64,000 nt of DNA from Phycisphaerae bacterium. Lineage in GTDB: Bacteria; Planctomycetota; Phycisphaerae; Phycisphaerales; SM1A02. The position numbers and the translations under genes were made by a program. The DNA lies in contig JAEUIU010000066.1 in the NCBI GenBank assembly GCA_016795065.1, positions 1 to 64,000 of the forward strand, in the 5' to 3' direction. Under the pieces are notes generated by a model that ran no database searches, had not been told where the DNA came from, and saw only the letters and a program-made list of their open reading frames with translations. This document shows positions 49,910-58,274 of the stretch, piece after piece (the first letter of the stretch is position 1; each line of letters starts with the position of its first letter).

Positions 49910-51354
49910 CGAGCACCTCCCGGACCGGCCGCAACGGCGCCGGTCCCGTTGAGCTGCGTGGTGGGCATGGGGAACCCTCCGATCGCCCGCTCCAGCCGGA
50001 TCGCCGCAGCCGTTGCCTTGGCCCGGTCGCCGATCGCCTGGACGGCCCGCTCGGCGAGCATGGCCGTTGCCGCGAGTTCCATCAGCCGACTCTCCGTTCC
50101 CGCCGCCCGCCCCGCCCGAATCGAGGCCAGGTCCGCCTCGGCCAGGCGCCGGCGCGGTTCGCTACCCTCGCGCCACGCGGCGTCTGCAGCGCTCCAGGCC
50201 ATTGCCTCGAAGCGGGCGTCGGCGCGGGCGGTATGCAGCAAGCCGTCGAAGGCAAGGAGGGCGGCCTCGCGCGTCGCCCTGGCCTTCGCCATGGCCGCAT
50301 CGCCGCGGTCGAGAATCGGAACGCTTGCCACGATCGATGGACCGAGCGTTTCGACGCCGTCCATCGAGCGTTCGAACATCGCTCCCAACTCGATCTCGGG
50401 GAGTCGCTCAAGGCCCGCTCGTTGGGCGTCATGGTCCGCGGCAAGGAGGGCCGCAGCGCGGGCTGCCACATCGAGGCGCCGCGCAGGAGCGTCGATCGCA
50501 AGGGTCTCTGCGTCGACGTTGGGCAACTCGGGCCAGGCCCCGTCGCTCGACCAATCGAGTTGAAGCTCGGTCAGGGCAAGCGATTCGAGGAGCATCACCT
50601 TCGCGTGATGAACCTCCGCCACGGCATCGAGGCGCTCGCGATGGATCAAACGCCACTCCGCGTCAGCGTTGCGCAGGTCAGCGCCACCCATCGCGCCGGC
50701 GGCGCCCAGTTCCCCAATCAGGTCGCGCCGAAGGGCGAGCGCTGCGTCGGCCTCTTCCAGATATCTCAGCGTCTCCTCGGCGGCGATCACCTCGAGATGT
50801 CGCTGTCGGACCTCGGCCATCGTCGTCAGGGCCGCGTCTGCGGCGAGCAGGATTCGCTCACGCACTCTCGCCTCGGCCGCGGCCACTTCGCTGGGACGCT
50901 GCCAAAGCCACGCAAGCTGGGCCATGACGCTGGCCGTGACCATCGAGCCCGGGCCGCCATCGATCGGCGCTCCATAGGTGAAACTGACCACGGGATTCGG
51001 GGGAGTCGTCGCGGCGGCCAGTTCGGCTTGGGCCATGGCAATCTCGTTCACCGCGGAGCGCAGTTCGCGGTTCCGGCGCAACGCGATCGCGACCGCCTCA
51101 TCCGAGGTGAGCGGTGAGGTTCCGTTCCATGTCGGCAGGTCGTCCCAGCCGCTTCGCCAATCGGGCGTCCACCGTCGGTTCATGTGCTTCGCCGCGAGCG
51201 AGGCGGACTCGTTCGTGGCGGTTTCAGGATCGGTCGTGGCGCAGCCGGTGATGACGAGGGCACAGGCCGCCAAGTGAGCCAACGCTCGCGCGGGCGGCGC
51301 CGTCGCGCCGGTGAGGCGCTCGCCGAAGGGGCGAGCGGCCGATGGGAATGTCAT
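49906..51354 (-). CDS. TolC-family outer-membrane efflux lipoprotein (ABC operon)
   Basis: A 482-residue channel protein. A long N-terminal segment ends in a lipobox ('ALVITGCATT'). The helical repeats show 'LTSDEAVAIALRRNRELRSA', 'PNPVVSFTYGAPIDGGPG', 'LERLPEIELGAMFERSMDG' and 'GPSIVASVPILDRGDAAMAK'. It is diverged from the TolC gene of the RND operon (35920-37257) but serves the same role for the HlyD/ABC system. It overlaps the adaptor start by 4 nt. The Cys-rich leader gene lies 81 nt upstream. Confidence 0.88.
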   Translation of the reverse strand: MTFPSAARPFGERLTGATAPPARALAHLAACALVITGCATTDPETATNESASLAAKHMNRRWTPDWRSGWDDLPTWNGTSPLTSDEAVAIALRRNRELRSAVNEIAMAQAELAAATTPPNPVVSFTYGAPIDGGPGSMVTASVMAQLAWLWQRPSEVAAAEARVRERILLAADAALTTMAEVRQRHLEVIAAEETLRYLEEADAALALRRDLIGELGAAGAMGGADLRNADAEWRLIHRERLDAVAEVHHAKVMLLESLALTELQLDWSSDGAWPELPNVDAETLAIDAPARRLDVAARAAALLAADHDAQRAGLERLPEIELGAMFERSMDGVETLGPSIVASVPILDRGDAAMAKARATREAALLAFDGLLHTARADARFEAMAWSAADAAWREGSEPRRRLAEADLASIRAGRAAGTESRLMELAATAMLAERAVQAIGDRAKATAAAIRLERAIGGFPMPTTQLNGTGAVAAGPGGAR

Positions 51355-51435
51355 AGGGTTCCTTCGCGACGTGAGGTCATGACGGACTAGCCGCGACGAC
51401 TCTCGGTCGCGCGGCGACGTTCGTTCATCAGGCCA

Positions 51436-51921
51436 TCACGTGCGAAGAATCGACGACTGGAGAAGGTGCAATCGACCGCTTCCGTATCCCGGCCCCTCGC
51501 CGGGCGGAGTTCGGGGCGGTCCGGTGGGCTCAACGCTGGCCATCGCAGCGGTCATCAGCCACGCTTCGTGAGCCGCAAGAACGCTCGTCGGCGGAAGGTC
51601 GATTCCGACCGTGTCAAGCGGCACGGTGGGCAACGGACTCACCAGACTCAGCTTGGGTGCACAGCAGGCCGAGGGGCAGCCCGAGCAGGGCTTCTTCTCG
51701 CTTGTTTCCGGGGCTTGGTCGTTGTCCGATTCGGCGTCAACGCGCTCGGCCTGACAGCACGCTGCGATGCAGCAGCTCGGACGGTCAGTCACTTCCTTCG
51801 ACTCCGACCCGCCGACAATGGCGATGCCGCAACCTTGCGGGACCCACCGGCAGAGACACCACGGCATCCACGTTACGAGGACCAGGACGATGACGGTGCG
51901 GATGGCGTGGGGGAGTCGCAT
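51436..51921 (-). CDS. Small exported Cys-rich protein leading the ABC operon
   Basis: A 161-residue protein. A hydrophobic signal ('TVIVLVLVTWMPWCLC') is followed by about twelve Cys residues in pairs and clusters ('RPSCCIAACCQAERV', 'KKPCSGCPSACCAPK'), a hydrophobic/Pro-rich stretch and the end 'GYGSGRLHLLQSSILRT'. Composition suggests thiol-based metal binding in the periplasm or membrane. It is not clearly alignable with the leader of the RND operon, but position, size and Cys-richness match. This placement hints that the ABC system too may deal with metal or thiol-reactive stress; that is inference. Confidence 0.6.
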   Translation of the reverse strand: MRLPHAIRTVIVLVLVTWMPWCLCRWVPQGCGIAIVGGSESKEVTDRPSCCIAACCQAERVDAESDNDQAPETSEKKPCSGCPSACCAPKLSLVSPLPTVPLDTVGIDLPPTSVLAAHEAWLMTAAMASVEPTGPPRTPPGEGPGYGSGRLHLLQSSILRT

Positions 51922-52008
51922 GCCGAGATGAAACGAGCTTAGCAGATCTCGGAGGGATCGGCATAGGGGCGGTTGCCCGATCCGGGAAAGTCGCGCTTCA
52001 TTTGAAAA

Positions 52009-52042
52009 CGCCGCCTCCCGAAACTGTTCTCGGGAGGCGGCG
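52009..52042 (-). terminator. Rho-independent terminator after the PDZ gene
   Basis: Arms CGCCGCCTCCCGA and TCGGGAGGCGGCG (13 bp, perfect) with an 8-nt loop, followed on the minus strand by TTTTC. It ends the sigma/anti-sigma/PDZ transcript, 47 nt past the last stop. Confidence 0.88.
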
Positions 52043-52089
52043 CGTTGTGTGAGCGTTCACCCGGTTCGCCGGGGGCGGATCATCGGGGC

Positions 52090-53469
52090 CTACTTCTTCT
52101 CGCCGCCAGAGGCCTTCTCGGCGGTGGCGTTGAGGAGTTCCTCAAGCCTGCGGATGGTCTCGTTCAGCTTCTCGATCCGGTCCTCCAGTTGGCGGATGCG
52201 GTCGTCGGTATCGGACGGAGGCGTTGTCGGTTGGGCAGCGCTCGGTGCCGGCACGGCGATCGCACTGCCGGGTTGGAGGGTCCCCGAACCTCGTGGACCG
52301 AAGAAACGCCAACTGCCTCCCTGGCCGCCAGGTGCTGGCGCGAAGAATTGATGGATCAGGGCATCGACGTCACCGTTCTGGGAGAACTGCTCCTCGAACT
52401 GCCGCATCATCTGCTCAATCTGCTCACGCATGCTGTCGTCGATCTGCAGCGAACCGCCATTCGGGGACAGCGAAAACGTGAATGCCTCTGCGTCGGAAAT
52501 GCCGAGCTTCTCCGCATCCCACGCATCCAGCGTAACGTTCAGTTCGAGCGGTTCGCCGCCCCGGACGATGCCGAGCGAGAGCGTCTGTCCCGCCTCCTTG
52601 TCCTTCAGTCGCTCACGGATCCGGTCGGGTGACGCTGGCTTCTGGCCGTCGATCGAGACGATGACGTCGTGCTGACGAATGCCGGCCTTGGCCGCAGGAA
52701 GGTCCGGGCTGACGCTGGCGACCACCGTTGCCTGCTCGGGATCGACTTTGAGTTGCCGGGCCATGGTCTCGTCCGGCGACACCATCGTGACGCCCAACAT
52801 GACCTTCGGATGGCCCTGCCCCAAGGTGATCGAACGGCTACGGGTCGAGCCGCCGGATCCGCTCTTGGCGGTCGAGCCGGATTGCGAGCTTCCGCCGGCC
52901 TGACCGTTGCGATTGGTGAAGACGCGGACGCGGCCACCGGCATCGTCGCCGGTGATGACCTGCCAGGCAGCGCTGTCGGCTCCCAGGTCGGGGGTAGCGA
53001 CCGATCGAATCACGTTTCCCTTCTCGTCGAGAATCTCAACCTTACCGTTGGACGATCGCACGCGGTCGGCGGGAACGGGCTTCCCTGCGAGGGTCGCGCT
53101 CGTTTCGTTCTTCTCCTCACGCTGCTCGACGCCTTCCTCGTCGGTCCAGGTCTTCACTCGCTTCGTGACCTTCACGGTCAAATCGCCATCGCTGATCGAC
53201 GAGCTTTGGCTGCTCTCGCTCGATTGGGATGAGGAGGACTCGGTGATCGGCTTGCCGGACTGGACTGACTTCGAATGAGAGCCAGCCCGGGACTGGGCGC
53301 TGGATTGGGACTTCGCGGAGGCCCGGATCGACACGGAGGCGCCGTTGTTTGCGTCCTTCTCCTGCGATTCACCGGCTGCGAACGTTGTGGTGGCGGTCAA
53401 AGCCAGAATCGCAGCGCTGAGGTGCGTGCCAAGGTGCGAACCGATGTGAGAGATGAATCGATGGCTCAT
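52090..53469 (-). CDS. Exported PDZ-domain protein with Ser/Gln-rich region
   Basis: A 459-residue exported protein. The signal peptide ends near residue 32 ('ALTATTTFAAG'). Residues 45-95 are low-complexity Ser/Gln ('SSSSQSSESSQSSSIS'). Residues about 222-314 are a PDZ domain ('VMLGVTMVSPD', 'SPDLPAAKAGIRQHDVIVSI', 'AGQTLSLGIVRGG'). A further Asp/Gln-rich helical part and a C-terminal coiled coil at about 424-450 ('RIRQLEDRIEKLNETIRRLE') follow. No protease triad is present, so this is not a DegP-type enzyme; a scaffold or sensor role is more likely. It is the third gene after the ECF sigma and anti-sigma-like genes and may be the output or the periplasmic sensor of that system. Confidence 0.78.
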   Translation of the reverse strand: MSHRFISHIGSHLGTHLSAAILALTATTTFAAGESQEKDANNGASVSIRASAKSQSSAQSRAGSHSKSVQSGKPITESSSSQSSESSQSSSISDGDLTVKVTKRVKTWTDEEGVEQREEKNETSATLAGKPVPADRVRSSNGKVEILDEKGNVIRSVATPDLGADSAAWQVITGDDAGGRVRVFTNRNGQAGGSSQSGSTAKSGSGGSTRSRSITLGQGHPKVMLGVTMVSPDETMARQLKVDPEQATVVASVSPDLPAAKAGIRQHDVIVSIDGQKPASPDRIRERLKDKEAGQTLSLGIVRGGEPLELNVTLDAWDAEKLGISDAEAFTFSLSPNGGSLQIDDSMREQIEQMMRQFEEQFSQNGDVDALIHQFFAPAPGGQGGSWRFFGPRGSGTLQPGSAIAVPAPSAAQPTTPPSDTDDRIRQLEDRIEKLNETIRRLEELLNATAEKASGGEKK

Positions 53470-53570
53470 GGTGTGACTCCGTCGGGTGGGGAGGCCGCCG
53501 GGTGAATGGCGCCTCGGCGTAGCGTGCGTGTGTTTGGAAAGATGAACGAGGTGTTAGCGGCCCGTGGCTG

Positions 53571-54203
53571 TTAGAGCGAGCCGCGTGTGGCGGGCCGGAC
53601 GATCACCGGCATCATGCGGCCGGTCTCGTCGTAGCCTGGGCGAAGAAGGACCGGGACGATCCGGCGCTCGACAACCTGTCGCATGAAGGTCACTTCGAGC
53701 GATCCGTCGGGGCGTTGCTTTGAACCGAGCAGGATCTTGGGCTCGATCTCCCCGACCAACGTTCCCTCCGCATCGCTGCGGTTGAGGTAGTTGTCCCATG
53801 CCCCGTCCGTTGTCAGGAGGCCGGCGGATTGGACGCCTTCGGAGCGACCCCCTCCACCTAACTGGCCGTTCAGGCGGTCCTCCAGTGGCGAGAAGGGGCC
53901 GGAGGTGAACCATGCGAGCAGGACTGCTGCGGCCACCGCCCATCCGAGACCCGATGAGAAGCTCCGCCGCAGCGAGAGCGATCGCGATGCGAACTCCGGT
54001 TCGGGAAGCGGCACGTCATCGGCCACCTCGGTCGCGAGGCGGGTGAGAGCCTGAAGTCGATCGTTGTCGCGCTGGGCTTCGGCCAGGAGTTCCCAGGCGC
54101 TTGGCTCGCCTGCAGCGAGTGAACGGAACTCGTTCCATTCGGCGGCCGACTCGACCTTGTCGACGATGCGGCTGATGAGGATGTCGATGCGGTGCTCAGT
54201 CAT
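53571..54203 (-). CDS. Anti-sigma-factor-like single-pass membrane protein
   Basis: A 210-residue protein: about 80 cytoplasmic residues ('IDILISRIVDKVESAAEWNE', helical and acidic), one transmembrane helix at about 85-102 ('GLGWAVAAAVLLAWFTSG') and a ~105-residue periplasmic part. No zinc-binding HxxxCxxC (ZAS) motif is seen. Topology and position, starting 12 nt after the ECF sigma gene, support an anti-sigma or sigma-regulating function, but no domain signature proves it. Confidence 0.65.
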   Translation of the reverse strand: MTEHRIDILISRIVDKVESAAEWNEFRSLAAGEPSAWELLAEAQRDNDRLQALTRLATEVADDVPLPEPEFASRSLSLRRSFSSGLGWAVAAAVLLAWFTSGPFSPLEDRLNGQLGGGGRSEGVQSAGLLTTDGAWDNYLNRSDAEGTLVGEIEPKILLGSKQRPDGSLEVTFMRQVVERRIVPVLLRPGYDETGRMMPVIVRPATRGSL

Positions 54204-54215
54204 GGCGTGGCCCGT

Positions 54216-54848
54216 TCACTGGAGAAGCGAGTCGGGATCGATGTCCCCAAAGCGACCGTCGCTGGAGTCATCGCGTTCGAGTCCGAGGTCTGCTGCGGTC
54301 TGTTCGCGGAGGAGCCGTCGTCCCCGCACGATGCGGTTCTCGACGGTGGTTTCGGGAAGGTCAAGGATGTCGGCGATTTGCGAGTAGCTCAGTTCGTGCA
54401 CGAGCCGCAGAAGGAGTGGCTCGGCATATCCGGTGGGGAGTGCCCCGAGCCGCGTGCGCAACTGGTCGGCGGCGACTCGGGCGGCGTGGCTTCGATGTGG
54501 GCTGCCGCGGGCGATCCGGTCGTTGCTGCGATCGGTCGCTTCACCCCGGCCGAATCGTTCGACCGCGGCGATCCGCCGTCGCGTTCCGCGGGCGGCCATC
54601 CGGGCGGCATTCATGGCCACGCTTCGGAGCCAGCCGGGGAAGGTTTCCGGATCCCGAAGCGTGTCGATCTTCGCCAGGAGCGTCGCGGCGACGTCCTGGA
54701 GAAGGTCGTCCACGTCCGCATCCTTCGGCTTGTGGACGAGAATCACCGCTGCGATCCACCGTCGGTGCCTCTCCCAAAGCCGTTCCAGAGCGCTTCGGTC
54801 GCCGCTTCTGGCCGCCGCGAGGAGAACTTGATCGTCGTGGCCGGTCAT
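54216..54848 (-). CDS. ECF RNA polymerase sigma factor
   Basis: A 210-residue sigma factor. Region 2: 'DVDDLLQDVAATLLAKIDTL' and 'TFPGWLRSVAMNAARMAARG'. Region 4: 'LGALPTGYAEPLLLRLVHEL', 'SYSQIADILDLPETTVENRI', 'VRGRRLLREQ'. Length is typical for ECF factors. ATG 54848 ('MTGHDDQVLLAAARSGDRSA') was chosen because the family's first helix starts there; the open frame continues upstream without family likeness. It is first in a three-gene unit with the membrane regulator and PDZ protein, and divergent from the mannosidase operon across a 228-bp region. Confidence 0.9.
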   Translation of the reverse strand: MTGHDDQVLLAAARSGDRSALERLWERHRRWIAAVILVHKPKDADVDDLLQDVAATLLAKIDTLRDPETFPGWLRSVAMNAARMAARGTRRRIAAVERFGRGEATDRSNDRIARGSPHRSHAARVAADQLRTRLGALPTGYAEPLLLRLVHELSYSQIADILDLPETTVENRIVRGRRLLREQTAADLGLERDDSSDGRFGDIDPDSLLQ

Positions 54849-55063
54849 GCGGTAGGCGGGTCGCGGGCGGGAGTCGCGGAGAAGGAAGCCGAAGGAGGTC
54901 CCTCGGGCGAGCCGTGGACCAACCATTGGATGCCGGGCAGTTCTGCTTCCGTCCTTACCGCGACGGAAGTCGTCATGATTCAGGCAGGCAAATGCCCGAG
55001 CCTTGCCGGCCGACGGCCGGGAGCGGGCGTCCAACCTGTTCTCGGGCATTTTGTTGCCGCCGC

Positions 55064-55069
55064 TACACT
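55064..55069 (+). promoter_or_regulatory. Candidate -10 element (TACACT) for the mannosidase operon
   Basis: TACACT lies 7 nt upstream of the GTG at 55077. That spacing would put the transcription start at the GTG itself, giving a leaderless mRNA. CGGAG is present but only one base from the GTG, too close to act as a ribosome site. Confidence 0.35.
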
Positions 55070-55076
55070 CCGGAGC

Positions 55077-58000
55077 GTGCTGCCTGCCTTGCAGTACTCC
55101 GCACTCGGTCTTGAGACCTTTCGCGATGAGGTGCTCTGGCCGGCCACCACGCCGGTCAGGATTCCCGCGGAGGTCGCGGTATGGCATCCGGCCGGCTCTG
55201 GCCGGAAATCAGGCGTTTCTCCGACGCTGGCCGAGGCCCGAAAGGCCACCTTCCAACCGGTCGCAACCGGCTATCGCTGGGGCCCTGTTTGGTCGACCGC
55301 GTGGTTCCGCGTTCGGGCAGTCCTTCCTTCGGTGCCGAGCGGCATGCGTGTCGCCCTGCGGTTCTCATCGGGAACCGAGGCAACCCTCTGGCTCGACGGT
55401 CGCCCTTTCCAGGGCTTCGATCCCTACCGCGACCTCGCGTTCGCGTGGCCGAAGCCGGCTCGCGGCGCTCGGGTCGAACTCTTCATCGAAGCGGCCTGCA
55501 ACCTGCCGTTAGGGATCTCCACCTTCTGGTGGGACCATCCGGAACTGCATGCCCGCTGGAAGGAAGAAAAGCCCGGACGTCTCGAGGCGTGCGAACTGGT
55601 TGTCGTCGATCCCGCGCTCTGGGATTTCGTGCAGCGATGGGACTTTCTTCGCAAGGTGCTGTTGGCCATGCCCGCCGACTCGCCGCGGGCGATGCGCATC
55701 AACGATGCGATGCGCGACATTGCCCGCTCGATCAACCGTGAGCGTCCGGCTGAAGGAATGCGCCAGGCGTCGACGTCGCTCGATGCGGCGATTGCAGGTG
55801 AAGGCTCAAGCGGAACATCGTGCGTCGCGGTTGGGCACGCCCATATCGATACCGCGTGGCTCTGGCCCGTGCGCGAAACCCGCCGCAAGTGCCTGCGTAC
55901 GTTCGCGAGTGTCGTCCGCCTGATCGAACGCTTCCCGCAGTTTCACTTCATCTGTTCGCAGGCCCAGCAATACGCGTGGGTCGAGGAGGACTCGCCTGAA
56001 CTCTTCAGGGAGATCACGGAACGAGTCAAGCAGGGCCGCTTCGAGCCGACCGGAGCGATGTGGATCGAGCCCGACGCGACCTGTCCCTCGGGCGAGAGCT
56101 TCATTCGCCAACTCATGCATGGCATCGGCTATTGGCGGGAGCGATTCGGGAAGCGCGGCGAGCAGCGGATGCTCTACCTGCCCGACACCTTCGGCTTTCC
56201 GCCGTGCCTTCCCCAGATCGCCACGCTTGCCGGCATCGATACCTTCATCACCAACAAGATGAGTTGGTGCGAGTCGAACCGGTTCCCGCACGTGACCTTC
56301 CGGTGGCGAGGGCTCGACGGGACCGAGATCCTCACCCACCTCACGCCGGGGCACAACTACAACTCTGCGATCGAGCCCTCGGACCTGCTCTACGGAGAGC
56401 GCAATCTCGTCGCGCAGGATGGACAGAGTTTCGTCGGTCGTGCGATTCCCGAATGGCTGCAGCCCTTCGGTTTCGGCGACGGCGGCGGAGGCCCCACGGC
56501 CGAACAGATCATGCGAGCCACGATCGCGGCGGACTGCGAAGGCATGCCGCGCGTCCGGCAGCACTCGGTGGATCGCTTCTGCGACCAGTTGCACGCAGGT
56601 CGGAAGAAGCTGTGTGCATCCGGACGCGACGTGCCCGAATGGGATGGCGAACTTTATCTTGAGCTCCATCGCGGCACCTACACCAGTCAGGCATGGATCA
56701 AGCGGCAGAACCGCTTCGCGGAGAGCCTGCTGCGTGACGTCGAGGCCCTGGCTGCCTCGATGCCCCGGGCCACGGACCGCGATCGGCGAGGCGTGAACGA
56801 ATCGTTAGACAAGCTGTGGAAGCTGGTGTTGCTCAACCAGTTCCATGACATCCTGCCTGGGTCATCGATCGGAATGGTGTACGACGACGCGAGGTCCGAC
56901 CATCTGGCTGTCGCGGAGGCCGCCGGCGAGGCTCGAGCGCAGCTTGTCGCAGCAATCGGCGCGGAGTTCGCGACCGCCGATACGGAAGCGCCCGTTCTGG
57001 TCCGCAACCCCGCCTCCACTGCGCGCGGTGGGGTCGTTGAGGTCGGCGATGAGCTCTTCTCGGTGGAAGCTGTGCCTGCCCTCGGTTTCGAGGTCGTCGA
57101 TCGTGTGGCACGTCACCCAGGCGAGCCGACCGTGCGGGCCGAACGCACCGGGAAGGTCATCTTGCTCCAGAACGCCTGGATCGAAGCGTCGATCGGGCCG
57201 GATGGGAGCATTGCCGATCTCCGGTCCCACGGCACCGAGCGAGCCGCGAACGCCCGCGATGAGGAAGGCAAGAGCCTCGCCCTGAACCAACTGTGGCTTT
57301 ACGACGACCAACCACGGCGCTGGGAGGCTTGGGACATCGATCGCGACTACGCGGAGCGGGGGCGTCGGCCGGGCGCGCCGGAGTCGATCGATGTCGTGAC
57401 GCGTCATCCGCTGAGGGCCGAGGTGCAGGTGCGACGTCGCATTGGCAAGGCAAGTGAGCTGTATCAGACCTATCGCCTCGATGCGGGATCGCGACGGCTC
57501 GAGATCAGAACGTCGGTCGATTGGCGTGAGGAGCGGACCCTGCTGCGGGCGCTCTTCCCGATCGACGTGCGGACTCGTTTCGCTTCGTTCGGGACGCAAT
57601 TTGGAGTGCTCGAGCGGCCCACCCACCGCAACACCTCCTGGGACGAGGCCCGCTTCGAAGCGCCAGGCCACGCGTGGATGGACCTCTCCGAACCGGGCTT
57701 TGGCGTGGCGGTGCTCGACGACGGAAAGTACGGACGTTCGGTGAACGGCAATATGCTCGGCCTTTCGCTTCTGCGCAGCCCGAACTTCCCTGACGCGGTG
57801 GCCGATCGAGGCGAGCACGCCTTCACGTACGCGGTGATGGTGCACGACGGCGACTGGCGCGAGGCAGGAGTCGACAGTGAGGCCGAGGCGCTCCGCGAGC
57901 CACTGCAGGCCATCACGCTGCGCCCCGGTCGGCGCGGATCGTTGGAAGGAAGCTACGCCCCGTTCAGGATGGAATCCGACCAGCATGTTGGCATCCAGGT

Positions 58001-58274
58001 CGCTGCATGGAAGCCGGCCGAGGACGGCAAGGGCCGCATCCTGCGGCTCGTCGAAATGCGCGGCGGGCGGGGCGAGGTGCGCATCCGCTGGACAGGACCG
58101 GCCGCGAAGGTCGAAGCGGTCGACGTGCTCGAACGACCCTTCGGCCGGGCTGGGGTTGAGTCGGCGTTGCGCCCCAGGTTGCGCCATTCGGCTCGCGAAA
58201 GGACCACCACCGTGAGCATTCGTCCGTTCCAGATCGTCACGCTGCGCGTCATCGACGCCGGACGGAGCGCCTGA
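55077..58274 (+). CDS. Alpha-mannosidase (GH38)
   Basis: A 1065-residue cytoplasmic enzyme (no signal peptide) releasing alpha-mannose. The N-terminal ~240 residues are a beta-rich domain ('TAWFRVRAVLP', 'ALRFSSGTEATLWLDGRPFQ'). The catalytic domain begins with 'CVAVGHAHIDTAWLWPVRET'; His254 and Asp256-258 region bind zinc. The nucleophile is Asp370 in 'MLYLPDTFGFPPCLPQI'; 'YLELHRGTYTSQAWIKRQNR' holds another zinc His. The C-terminal beta-sandwich has 'RNTSWDEARFEAPGHAWMDL' and 'GVAVLDDGKYG', standard for the family. The GTG start is a best guess; upstream frame overlaps the sigma gene antisense. Its stop and the symporter start share one base (TGATG). Confidence 0.92.
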   Translation: MLPALQYSALGLETFRDEVLWPATTPVRIPAEVAVWHPAGSGRKSGVSPTLAEARKATFQPVATGYRWGPVWSTAWFRVRAVLPSVPSGMRVALRFSSGTEATLWLDGRPFQGFDPYRDLAFAWPKPARGARVELFIEAACNLPLGISTFWWDHPELHARWKEEKPGRLEACELVVVDPALWDFVQRWDFLRKVLLAMPADSPRAMRINDAMRDIARSINRERPAEGMRQASTSLDAAIAGEGSSGTSCVAVGHAHIDTAWLWPVRETRRKCLRTFASVVRLIERFPQFHFICSQAQQYAWVEEDSPELFREITERVKQGRFEPTGAMWIEPDATCPSGESFIRQLMHGIGYWRERFGKRGEQRMLYLPDTFGFPPCLPQIATLAGIDTFITNKMSWCESNRFPHVTFRWRGLDGTEILTHLTPGHNYNSAIEPSDLLYGERNLVAQDGQSFVGRAIPEWLQPFGFGDGGGGPTAEQIMRATIAADCEGMPRVRQHSVDRFCDQLHAGRKKLCASGRDVPEWDGELYLELHRGTYTSQAWIKRQNRFAESLLRDVEALAASMPRATDRDRRGVNESLDKLWKLVLLNQFHDILPGSSIGMVYDDARSDHLAVAEAAGEARAQLVAAIGAEFATADTEAPVLVRNPASTARGGVVEVGDELFSVEAVPALGFEVVDRVARHPGEPTVRAERTGKVILLQNAWIEASIGPDGSIADLRSHGTERAANARDEEGKSLALNQLWLYDDQPRRWEAWDIDRDYAERGRRPGAPESIDVVTRHPLRAEVQVRRRIGKASELYQTYRLDAGSRRLEIRTSVDWREERTLLRALFPIDVRTRFASFGTQFGVLERPTHRNTSWDEARFEAPGHAWMDLSEPGFGVAVLDDGKYGRSVNGNMLGLSLLRSPNFPDAVADRGEHAFTYAVMVHDGDWREAGVDSEAEALREPLQAITLRPGRRGSLEGSYAPFRMESDQHVGIQVAAWKPAEDGKGRILRLVEMRGGRGEVRIRWTGPAAKVEAVDVLERPFGRAGVESALRPRLRHSARERTTTVSIRPFQIVTLRVIDAGRSA

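Noticed and set aside
54192..55076. 295-codon upstream extension of the alpha-mannosidase frame
   Set aside because: It lies antisense to the ECF sigma gene, has no domain character, and the GH38 fold begins after 55077.
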